From assembly GCA_037176905.1 (NCBI GenBank), contig JBBBWG010027068.1, positions 45,015 through 66,185 of the forward strand: a stretch of DNA of 21,171 nt. Direction: 5' to 3'. Shown one piece after another: positions 9,001 to 17,914 of the stretch. A program made the translations under genes and the position numbers. How positions within the stretch are numbered: position 1 is the stretch's first letter; each line of letters opens with the position of its first letter. The DNA comes from Azolla pinnata. Taxonomy: Eukaryota; Streptophyta; Polypodiopsida; Salviniales; Salviniaceae. The notes beneath the pieces were generated by a model that saw only the letters and a list, made by a program, of their open reading frames with translations, had not been told where the DNA came from and searched no databases.

Positions 9001-10670
9001 ATTGGTTTAAGGGTAAAGAGAAAGTAAAGGTTAATTTGATTGTTCTAAGGGTAAGGAGAAATTATTTGAATGGTTTAAGGCTAACGAGAAATCGAAGGTT
9101 AATTTAAATGGTTAAAAGGTAAGGTGAAATTGAAGGCTAATTTGAATGATTTAAGGGTAAGGTAAAATTGACAGTTAATTTGAATGGTTTAAGGTTAAGG
9201 AGAAATCGTAAGTAAAATTGACAGTTAATTTGAATGGTTTAAGGTTAAGGAGAAATCGTAGTAGAATCTGTAACAGAGGCTTGGCTCTCTCTGGTTTTTG
9301 TTAGGAGCAAGGTGCGAACGTGACCATCAACTCCCTTCACCCCGGCATCATAGTGACAAACCTCGTGAATAACAGCTTCCTTCTGAGAGGTATTCGAAAA
9401 CATTTCCCTTGCTTCTTATACAACGTCAAATGTGTCAGGGTTTTCGTGTCAAACCTTCAGTTTTGAGCAAACAAACAAACACTGTCGCTCTCATCTACAG
9501 TCGTGTATATCGATGTTACTCGCACATATTCTACACATATTTAACGTTTATCATTTAATAATACTTTATAAATTTACTGATTAGCGAGAACGAAAACTTT
9601 TGGTGATATGGAGGCATAATCGATTGTAAATTGTGTATAATTATTCGACATATTTAACCCATGTTTTACGTATTTCTAAAGCTTTCACTAAATACTTTTA
9701 AAATACGTACTATACGTGTACGGTAACAATATATATGTATCAATATACAGATCAAAATGCGAAGCTTGCTGGTTGAGACGTGTACACACCACATTACACA
9801 ACTTGTTCCTGGATCTGTACATATTCCTTTTTCCCGTTTTTCTTCTTCCCGTTCTTTGTCTTGATTCTCTTCACTGTTGCGTGCCAGTTGTCGCGACATA
9901 CATGCAATCGATCGCCCTAAAGCTCTTCTTGAAGACCATCCCCCAAGTAAGTGGTCCCACCCAGGATCTTTCGGTGTTCCGTTCCAGTTGTTGTCCTTGT
10001 CCTCTGAATGTGAAACTCCACTCCTGACAGTAGCAGTACTCCCTGTTAGGTATCGGCAACAGCTCAGCTGAGCTAGTTAACCGTTGAAAGCTCGAACCGT
10101 TTAAGAAAACTTAAGCTCGAGTCGTTTCAAAGCGATTAAGACTTAAATGGAGCTTTATATCAAGATCAATCTTTTTTTTTTTACATTTTCGGTAATTAAC
10201 TGGCTTAAATTGCTCCAAGCCAGCTAAATCGGGCCACTACTAGTACCTCGAGCCGAGCCGAGGCAAACCGAAACTAGTTGACGAAAATCTCAAGCTTGAG
10301 CCGAGTCAAGCCGGGCGCTTAGCCGCTTAAACTCGATTAAACGGCTTGGTTTGGGGTCAAGCAGAGAGCGATTTAGTCGATACCTAACCCTGTATAACTC
10401 GCCGATTGCTTCCCCAGATCCATCATAAAAAAAACAAACCAATGAAATGGATCTCGTACGATCAAGACGCGAGTAAAGTGTCTGTGAATCTGTTCTTTGC
10501 AGGGAGCCGCCACGCAGTGCTTCCTCGCCCTTCACCCCGCGGTGAGCGGCGCCAACGGCAAGTACTTCCAGAACTGCGCCTTCTCGAAGCGCTCCAAGGC
10601 GTCGAGGAGCCCGAAGCTGGGCCGCGAGCTCTGGGATTTCACGGAGGATCTGCTGAGCAAGATCGGCTGA
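6038..10670 (+). CDS. Short-chain dehydrogenase/reductase, TIC32-like (8 exons, complete)
   Basis: Exons: 6038-6326, 7477-7720, 8127-8206, 8332-8476, 8573-8651, 9305-9389, 9888-9946, 10503-10670 (TGA). Together they encode 382 residues. Rossmann fold with the NADP(H) motif TGASSGIG at 96-103, AVRN at 120-123, NNAG at 179-182, FATNYLGHYLLTKLLL at 199-214, the catalytic serine in VNVSS (S235), and catalytic Y260/K264 in YARSK. SLHPGIIVTN (289-298) and the C-terminal GAAT..FLAL are typical of plant TIC32-like and retinol dehydrogenase-like SDRs, which reduce or oxidise carbonyl or alcohol groups with NADP(H). Pea TIC32 acts at the chloroplast inner envelope and binds calmodulin. The usual length is near 320 residues; the excess here is an N-terminal extension. 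Starts at residue 27 or 38 (ATG 6149) are also possible. YARSK replaces the common YGQSK. The substrate and plastid location are inferred, not shown. Confidence 0.92.
6330..6650. repeat. GATA/GATC-type satellite in dehydrogenase intron 1
   Basis: Begins with CGATCCATC repeats, then runs into variants of AGATAGATTAGATA, GATAAGATAGAT and CGATCGATAGCTAGATAGC. The blocks recur in a higher-order pattern: the group GATAAGATAGATCGATCGATAG appears three times. Low-complexity, non-coding, lying just inside the donor of exon 1. Confidence 0.9.
6884..6920 (+). repeat. Interstitial telomere-type repeat (TTTAGGG) in intron 1
   Basis: Starts with a degenerate TAGGGTC and continues with four perfect units of the plant telomere repeat in the AGGGTTT register. 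Such short internal arrays act as telo-box-like elements in plant genes or are relics of break repair. It is intronic here, so it does not mark a chromosome end. Confidence 0.95.
7050..7310 (+). repeat. Diverged duplication of about 90-100 bp in intron 1
   Basis: The segment at about 7054-7145 (GATAATTCGACTTTCGACAG, then a CCGGGTTTC core and a CAATTGCTTTA end) recurs at about 7210-7308 as GATAATTCCATTTTCGGCAG, then CCAGGTTTC and CAACTGCTTTA. Similarity is clear but interrupted by small indels. Confidence 0.6.
7890..7917. repeat. (TGCA)n microsatellite in intron 2
   Basis: Tandem ATGC/TGCA units, self-complementary, in the intron between exons 2 and 3 of the dehydrogenase gene. A (TATG)n run at 8061-8086 lies in the same intron. 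Confidence 0.85.
8219..8248. repeat. (GGAATC)5 hexanucleotide repeat in intron 3
   Basis: Five perfect GGAATC units starting 12 bp after the donor of exon 3. Intron 3 is only 125 bp long, so the repeat makes up a quarter of it. Confidence 0.9.
8724..9260. repeat. Minisatellite of about fourteen 38-bp units in dehydrogenase intron 5
   Basis: The unit begins near GCTAATTTGAATGGTTTAAG and continues with GGTAAAGAGAAATCGAAG, 38 bp in all. About fourteen head-to-tail copies fill most of the 653-bp intron. Variants alternate between GAATGG and GATTGG, and between ATCGAAG and AGTAAGG. The last two complete copies share a longer, roughly 50-bp form with an added GTAAAATTGACA tail, and one copy in the middle is truncated near 9060. 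Confidence 0.95.
10045..10388. mobile_element. Candidate MITE in dehydrogenase intron 7
   Basis: GTTAGGTATCG at 10045-10055 is matched by its exact inverted complement CGATACCTAAC at 10378-10388, 344 bp apart outer edge to outer edge. CCT flanks both ends (10042-10044 and 10389-10391) and could be a 3-bp target duplication. Between them lie inverted segments such as ACCGTTTAAG and TTAAACGGCTT, plus GAGCCGAGCC-type motifs common in plant nonautonomous DNA elements. No coding capacity. The family cannot be assigned. Confidence 0.45.
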
Positions 10671-12422
10671 TCCCAGCCCTGGAATATTCTACGATGTTCT
10701 GGAGCATTCGACGGAGGATAGAATGTTCTAGAAAGTTTCCAAGAGTTTTCTCAGATTCAATAATCGACATATATTACAGAATCATCGTAACCGTTATCCA
10801 AGGGGCTAATTTAATGGTTTTGGTTTTCGATTATGTATTACGAGGTCTTCGGCGTGGAGCTTGCTTCACATCTGGCCAAGGCCATCCCATATCTATATAT
10901 TGTCCCATTCATTTGATCATATACTATTATTCTTTGCCAAAAACAGAGCCATTTCAGAACAGAGTCTTCTATATTATGTAACACACACACACATTTCCCA
11001 TAATAAGAACATCGTCCAAGCGATTGGCCATATACATCCTGAATCTACTACATCACAAACCGTTGCCGTCTTCGTTTTATCGAAGATGATAAGCATCCAC
11101 TGATTCTCATTCTGAATTTGCCAGGGCTCTTCGATTATCAAGCCTTTGCGCTAGTTTCATCGCCGAACAAATCGAGCCAACCTTGTTTGCCGAATTCGAG
11201 CTCTCCACTGTTTTCGAGGAGAGAGCATGCATTATTCACAAAGTGTTTCATCAGCATCAGATATCATCAAGTTTCTCAAAGTTTATGCTGAACAAGAGCT
11301 TCAAACCATGAGCACAAAAACCACTGACTGATCCACAGCCACTACTGATGCTGGTTATTGATTACCGCATTCATTCTTTCATGCTTACAAAGAGGGCATC
11401 AATCCTTCCCATTTTTGGCCCACATGGCATCCAATTTAGTCCCCTGCAGAATAGATTTACTAGGCATTGCGACAACCCATCCACACCACATCTCAGGACC
11501 ATATTTTTGACATGAATCAAAGGCAGATACAAAGTCAGTCACTTCTTAAAACTGCACAAGCAAATTTCAACAACAGATGCATCCAAAAAGGTTTTGCATC
11601 AAAGGATCAAAGGTGGGTTCAAAGCCATATTTTGACATGAATCAAAGGTCTGTCTTTTCTCAGAAATACACAAGCAATTTTGAACAACAAATGCACACAA
11701 AAGATTTTGCATCAAAGGATCAAAGGTGGGTTCAACGCCAAATGCAACAACACCAGCGTCAGCTCAAGTCAGTTTTTCTGATCTTTGTCATACAAAGCAC
11801 CCAAAAGTTGCCCCAGAGTAAAAAGGAGAGATGGGGAGAGGCATTCAAATTAAATGTAGATCCAGAAGCACATTTCCTCTTCTTTACAGTCCATATCTAA
11901 AAGTTTGGGTGCAAGATACAATGAATTTCTTTTTCTTACAAGCACCATATCTAGAAGCATATGAGAAAGACCAATCCGCTACAAAAGAAAATTGTATATG
12001 GAAAGGACATCGTGTATTGTTACAAGATTCAGTTCGACAATTTATATAGATATATATATTTATACCATTGATTAAGATTCTGGGCCAAATCAGGTGGTCT
12101 TTCTTCAACATGTTACAGATGCTTGGTTTCGTTATTGTATGGGAAAACAAAATCCCCAATGCACGGATAGACACAAACACCGTGCCTTCGGAGAAGCAAG
12201 AGAAAGAGCAAGTTTGAACTTCCGAGCACACACAATTCTTCCCTGGAACACTTTACACAAAGCCTCTCCACGATGAAGAGGAAAAATGCAAAAAAAAAGA
12301 AAAGGAAAAGAAAAAAAAAATGCACTTACAAAAACACAATAACGGCAAAAGTTTCCCTTTCCATGTTTTCCTTTTTTTCCTTTTTATTTCCATCGACGTG
12401 CTCTTTTTTGTTGTTATCACTA
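10671..12422. other. Intergenic DNA between convergent dehydrogenase and kinase genes
   Basis: This stretch should hold both 3' UTRs. No coding exon of a known family is visible on either strand; open frames at 10406-10981 and 11577-11900 lack family resemblance. A tandem duplication lies at 11500-11739. Near 12290-12320 the plus strand is A-rich (AAAAAGAAAAGGAAAAG), which is T-rich in the kinase transcript downstream of its stop. Confidence 0.6.
11500..11739. repeat. Tandem duplication of a 114-126 bp unit
   Basis: Copy one is 11500-11625 and copy two 11626-11739. Both start with CATATTTT(T)GACATGAATC, contain ACACAAGCAA or GCACAAGCAAATTTC, and end with TTTTGCATCAAAGGATCAAA followed by GGTGGGTTCAA. 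The copies differ by small indels, so the duplication is not very recent. Confidence 0.85.
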
Positions 12423-15400
12423 CTACGGAGCAATGCCCGGTGTTGGGGCTGGTTTGGGTGCAAGCAAAGGCTGTAAGGCCTTCACTACAATGCTCATGTT
12501 TGGGCGGAACTCTGCCTCATATTGTACACAAAGAGCTGCAACAGCTGCCATCTGAATATAAAGCACAACAATTTCCGGTTAAATAATATGCCTGTTTATA
12601 CTATATATATACACATACATACATAACACACATATATACATACATGTGTATGTGTGTGTATTTAAATAGAAGCATTCGCACACACATAGCCCAAGTATCG
12701 ACCGGAAATGAGAACTTCTTTTAGTGTATTTTCTATTTGGAGTAAACATTCGGTTTCCTACAGCCCTGACTTGAAGTATTTCCAGCTTCTTTAGATGAAG
12801 CTTTTTCTTCTTGATATAGTCCCCAAGGTGAAGAGGCCAAACAAATGGGTGAAGGGGTTTTCAAAATATATGAACTTTCCATGATCTCCTAAGATTTCTC
12901 TCTCTCTCTCTCTTTGTAGACATCTTTCCAGCAGAATCTTCCCAGAGTGTGTCCACAGCGTTACTCATATCCCAACCCACATCCTTCAGATCCATGACTA
13001 TATCTTGTGATTCGTACTCCTCAGATGCGTTCTTATCAGTTTTAGTTCAAGACATCTAGGTAGTTCAATGTAAACATACTGTGCACAACATATCTATGAG
13101 CAATAAATGAGTTTTTCGGCCAACATCCATTCATATGAACCCTGAACATCTATGTAAGGTTAATCATTTCATTTCAGACAAGCCGATCTGGTTACTCATC
13201 AATGTCATTCTATGATCTTTATCTTTTACTTACCTTAGCAACAGCTTTTGGTGGGTATTCTGACTTCAGCTTTGGATCGACACATTGTTTCACTTTGTCT
13301 TCACTCAGACGAGGAGTAGCCTGGACGAGGACGTTGACAATGGTTACAGAGTAGTTGCAAACATATCATGCAGAAGAAGAAAAGCAATAACATTGGGCTC
13401 TTACCCAAGTCACTAAGCTTTGTTGGCCACGCGGCATGGTGTGATCAACAGGTTTCCTTCCAGTGAGCAGTTCTAGCAACACAACTCCAAAACTATAGAC
13501 ATCGCTTTTTTGAGTAAGCTGTCCAGTCATCGCATACCTATCACCATCCAAACAAAGAAAAATTCGTACACGATCAATAATTCCTCTCCTCACATAACAA
13601 TAATTACTGAAAAAGCATGCATTGCATTCTCCACTTGGAAAATGGACAAATCCAATCTTTAAGTGGTAGAATAAGCCAAGGTAATTTTTTCTATGGGATC
13701 AGATAAACATTACTCTGGAGCATGATAACCAAAGGTTCCTAACACACGAGTTGAGTGCAGCCTTGCAGCCATGTCTGGGGCTTGGTTCGAGAGGTTGAAA
13801 TCCGCAATTTTGGCAGTGAAATCGTCAAATAGAAGAACATTACTGGATCGTATATCACGATGGATTATGGACGGTTGAACCTTCTCATGTAGGTATTCAA
13901 GGCCCCTCGCAGCACAAACTGCAATCTTCACACGTTGGCCCCAATCAAGAACAGGCCCTGGTTGTGCCCCTTGCACACCCTTTCGACCTATAACAAAGAA
14001 AACAAGGTTTTGTTGATTGTCATCAGATATAATACACCAACGATCACATAGAGCTATAACATCAAAGGGGTGAACACCATAAGAATCGAATCATTAACTT
14101 GGTTCATTGGCTATTTATTGGCGGCTTCAAATTGCAACTGATAACCATATACCAAGCGCTACATGTGAATAAGACTATTTTATAATTACATACCTGGACA
14201 TGTTACGTTATGTTTACGTATTGGTTTTTCTGTAGATTTATCAATTGTAATCCTTTGCTATAAGTTACACTACTTTTTGGAAGCTAATTAACTATTTCCT
14301 TTGCAAGCTATAAGTGATTTCGTTCTCATGCTTCCACCCAATGTTTCCTAGTATGGTGTGGTTCGAGTGTGTGTGCAGAAGATTGATGATGATCACCATG
14401 AAGGATATCATGTAGAGACCCCATAGTTGCAAATTCATAGGCCAATACTCGCAAGTTCCCCTGGACACAATACCCGATCAGCTCGACCACATTTTCATGC
14501 TTCAATCTAGAAACCATGGACACCTGTAGTAACCCATATATCATAAACACAAAACCCACTTTCATAAGCATCACCATAATCCATCTACCCAACATTTCTT
14601 AAACATGAATACATTTTAGCATGCTCTTATCTCTAAAAAATTGTACATCATTAATATTTTTTTAAATCGTTTAGCCAATCACTATTCTCCACAGTTGATC
14701 CATTTTTCTCGGCAAACATCACTTTGATATTATAACTTTCACACGCCATCAATCTAGGACTAGAAGTTCGTAATTATTGAGAGAAATATATACATTTTCA
14801 TCAGATTGAGGGTCGATTTTTCAAGGACTGTAGTTGAATTTTATTTTACACAGAGCACATAATCAAAAACAGATTTCAAAATTCTCTACATTCTGGAAAG
14901 TTCATTGAATCAGCTAAATATGAAGATATTCCGAAGAAGTAAGTTTTTAGCAAACTTAATATAGACTCATCTGTGAGAAACAAAAAGAAAATCTGGTCTG
15001 AAAGTAACAAGAAACAGATTTTGAGATCATGGATGTATAAAGGAAAGGAAAAGTGTGTTGAAACCTGTGACAAGAACTCATCATCAGATTCTTGCTGATT
15101 GTTCAGATCAAGCTTCTTCACTGCCGAAGCTCGGCCCGAAAGAGTTGCATAGTATACACGTCCATAAGAACCCTCCCCGATCAAAGCTTTTGCCCCAAAG
15201 TTTTCAGTTGCTTCATTAAGCACATCGATTGGTATGGATGGAGCCTCAATAGGCTGCAAAGCTACTTTAGCAACATTGCTCGAAGCTGCAGCCCCTTTTT
15301 GACCACCTCCATATCCTATAAAAACATATACAGACAGAAACATGTAATGAACAGATTCCAACATCCATAGACACACACATATATAACGTATTCATACATA

Positions 15401-16233
15401 CCAAATTATGAGCACATAAATATGCATTCACAAACAGGTAAATAAGTACATGACCAAATTCACATTTACATGCATGCATATACATACATACGAATATATG
15501 TGTGTGTGTATTATATGTATGAATGCGAATGTGAATGTGAGCATGTAGCTACATAGCTATGCATTTGATTGAATAGCTATATACACGCATTACGTATGAA
15601 TAAGCACAGATGCATTTATTTACACAAATATGCAATCGCATGCATGAATACCATGGCCACATACACACATTCACGTGCGTAAATATACATACATACCCAC
15701 ATATGTGCGTACTTACCCGCAGCATACGACAGATACCCGCATGTGCAAATATCATGACATATGTATGCATCACATGTGCACACATGTATGCACAACCACA
15801 ATACCCATGTACACGAATGCATCTGCAGATAGACGTGAATGTGCATTCACATATGCTCCCATGTGTGTTGATGCGCCAACATATGCATATATATACCAAG
15901 ATACGCACCCATTAGTGACATACACACATGCATAAATATATATATGCACAAGAAGCAGATGGACAGATATACAAACCTCCACATACAAAAATATACACAC
16001 ACATCTACATATGTACATGAATGTGCACACATTTTCCCCACATGGTTACCTGTGTCACGTAGCTAAAGAGTACGTAGCTTAACATACGCATAGATACATG
16101 TAGATGAGGCAGGTAGACACACGCATCAATCTTTAAGGGGAATTAAGTAATCACCTCCATTCGATGGAAGATTATCCACTGTAACCACCGGCTTGTTGTC
16201 GGGTCGGGACTCAGAACCGCAACAGTTCCCCAT
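12423..16233 (-). CDS. PTI1-like receptor-like cytoplasmic protein kinase (7 exons, complete)
   Basis: Exons, in transcript order: 16233-16155, 15315-15065, 14523-14397, 13987-13714, 13537-13405, 13320-13234, 12551-12423 (TAG). They join to 359 residues, the normal PTI1-like length. The start MGNCC offers Gly2 for myristoylation and Cys4/Cys5 for palmitoylation, suggesting plasma-membrane attachment without a transmembrane segment. Kinase motifs: glycine loop GEGSYGRV (73-80), ATP-binding Lys93 in AVKK, HRD Asp197, Asp215 in DFNLS replacing DFG, activation-loop [15 protein letters not shown] (230-244), and [19 protein letters not shown] in subdomain IX. Tomato Pti1 is phosphorylated by Pto and autophosphorylates on an activation-loop threonine, most likely equivalent to Thr232 here. 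Relatives act downstream of AGC (OXI1-type) kinases in defence and oxidative signalling. The family call is firm; the specific pathway is inferred. Confidence 0.95.
12600..12663. repeat. TA/CA/TG low-complexity tract in kinase intron 6
   Basis: Alternating ATATAT, ACATACAT and TGTGTATG blocks in the last kinase intron (12552-13233). The same intron holds a (TC)n run at about 12898-12914. Confidence 0.85.
15360..16045. repeat. Long alternating purine-pyrimidine tract in kinase intron 1
   Basis: Most of the 839-bp intron 1 (15316-16154) consists of short variants of ATAC, ATGC, CACA and ATGT, such as ACATGCATGCATATACATAC. Purines and pyrimidines alternate over long stretches with little strand bias. 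This makes open frames rich in Cys, His, Tyr and Thr in nearly all six frames, none of which is a gene. Confidence 0.9.
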
Positions 16234-17040
16234 TCTGTTTGATAGACGACCGCCTTATTTGTCACTCAGCTTCCTGTCTTATCCGCTTGAAATCCCGCAG
16301 CATTATTCTTCGCGATTGAAGCAAAAACAAAAAATGAGTTGCAAAAGCGCTTAGATTTGTGAAAGCCCAACTCGGAAACAAGCCTTCAAATTGGCAAACA
16401 GCGCAAGAGCGTATTTCGACCAGGGAGAAGAAGACAAATCAGGGCAGGAGAGCAAGCAGAAGATGTACCTACAAAAAACCAGGGAGCAAGATTGGGGGGC
16501 GGGGAGGAGGAGGGAAGATCGACCCAGTGAGCTTTTATTCCGGGGGAGGTTTCCAGCAAAACGACCAGAAAAGGAAAACCCTCCCTGGCTTTTCTTTGCC
16601 TGCTTCAGATAGAAGGGATTGAGCTCCGAGAGGGAGACCGAAACCCTAGATCTGGTGTGGTGGAGCAGAAAGGGGGGGGGGGGGGGGGAACAGAAACCGA
16701 TTAAAACTTAAAGAACCGGGAACCCACAAAATGGTGCAGGAAATGGAAGGAGTACCTGCGGAAGGGAGAGGGGAGGAAGGAGGAGACGAAGAAAGGGACG
16801 ATTGGGGAAAGAGAGAAGGATTGCAGAGCTGGCGATGACGATGACGACGACCTCCGACGCAGAGAAGAACAGAGAGAAGAACAGAGAGGAAAAACAGAGA
16901 GAAGAACAGAGAGGAAAAACAGAGAGTCTGCAGAAAACCCCAAATTTTGTGAACAAAAAACGCCCAACAAAATTACACAAATTTCACATGTTTTTTTCTT
17001 TCGAAATCCCCAGATTTCTCTTTTCCACTGGAAAAACAAA
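16234..17040 (-). promoter_or_regulatory. Kinase 5' leader and proximal upstream region
   Basis: Upstream of the kinase ATG the minus strand is strongly pyrimidine-rich (about 16700-16930), as in many plant 5' leaders. The plus strand has AAACCCTAG at 16641-16649, a telo-box sequence often found near plant transcription starts. A G17 run lies at 16672-16688. A sequence resembling a splice acceptor, CTTCCGCAG on the minus strand ending near 16756, may mark a leader intron. Direct repeats of AGAAGAACAGAGAG and AGGAAAAACAGAGAG occupy 16862-16925. No transcription start can be fixed. Confidence 0.45.
16672..16688 (+). repeat. Poly-G run of 17
   Basis: An uninterrupted run of 17 G on the plus strand, hence C17 on the kinase-sense strand, about 440 bp upstream of its start codon. 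It could form a G-quadruplex, and its length may be affected by sequencing error. Confidence 0.85.
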
Positions 17041-17705
17041 ATCTAGCACCCAGTCGGTTGAATTCCGTTGAATTCTGATCTTGTTTCCCGCCGATCGATC
17101 CGAATCGATTCCCTGTCTGTATTCGATCGGCAGGAGTGGATCGTTTCGTAGCCTGATCGGCTGATTCGGCGTTCGTTGGTTAACCGACACTGATCAATCG
17201 ATTCATTTGATGTTAGCTGAGCTCACGATTACTTGATTTGGTGTTAATCGATTATTTGGTAGTGCTAATTTTCAAAAGCTAGGCGTTGATTTGTAGATTC
17301 TAATTTTTTGTAGGCGTTGATTTGTAGATTCTAATTTTTTGTAGGCGTTAAAATGTAAATTTATAATTTTGTTCCTGAGAATCTAGCACCCGATTAGTTG
17401 AATCCCGTTAATTTCTTATTCTGTTTCATGCTCGCTTCCCGCCGATCGATCCAAATCGATTCCTTGACTCTATTCGATCCACATAAGTGAATCGTTTCAG
17501 AGCCCGGTCGGCTGATTAGCAAGTTGGTTTGGCGTTCATCGGCTCACCGACGTTGATCGATCGATTCATTTGATGTTAGCTGAGCTCACAATTAATTGAT
17601 TTGGTGTTAGTCAATTATTTTTTAGTGCTAATTTTTAAAAACTAGCGGTTAATTTGTGGATTCTAATTTTTTGTAGAAGTTAAAATGTAATTTATAATTT
17701 TGTTA
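17041..17705. repeat. 340-bp direct tandem duplication upstream of the kinase gene
   Basis: Copy A (17041-17380) and copy B (17381-about 17705) both begin ATCTAGCACCC and share CCCGCCGATCGATCC, TTCATTTGATGTTAGCTGAG, TTGATTTGGTGTTA and TTAAAATGTAA in the same order. Copy A contains an internal doubling of AGGCGTTGATTTGTAGATTC followed by TAATTTTTTGT at about 17281-17342, which copy B lacks. Similarity is roughly 80% by eye. Not coding. Confidence 0.9.
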
Positions 17706-17914
17706 GGCGGATTTTCTGAGTGATTTGCCCTTTTCTATATCTAATTCTTACTTCTGTTTTTTTCCTTCTCAGTTATATTCTAGATCTGTTTTCTTCATCC
17801 TTTGTTCTTACATTTTTTGGTCATCATTTATTTTGGCTCCTCTTCTGATTTGATCCAATCCTCTGCTCCATTCTAAAATTTTTCTTCCTTCTTTTTTTCC
17901 TCCCGAAAAAACAA

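Noticed and set aside
8724..9260. CRISPR-like regular array
   Set aside because: The 38-bp units are directly adjacent with no unique spacers, and lie in an intron of a plant nuclear gene.
10406..10981. A 191-codon plus-strand frame across dehydrogenase exon 8
   Set aside because: Out of frame with the true exon, which continues the SDR C-terminus and ends at the TGA at 10668-10670. The product resembles nothing known.
15549..15935. Overlapping Cys/His/Tyr-rich open frames on both strands
   Set aside because: They arise from the ATAC/ATGC/CACA low-complexity DNA of kinase intron 1. Frames are open on both strands at once, and splicing of the kinase removes the region.
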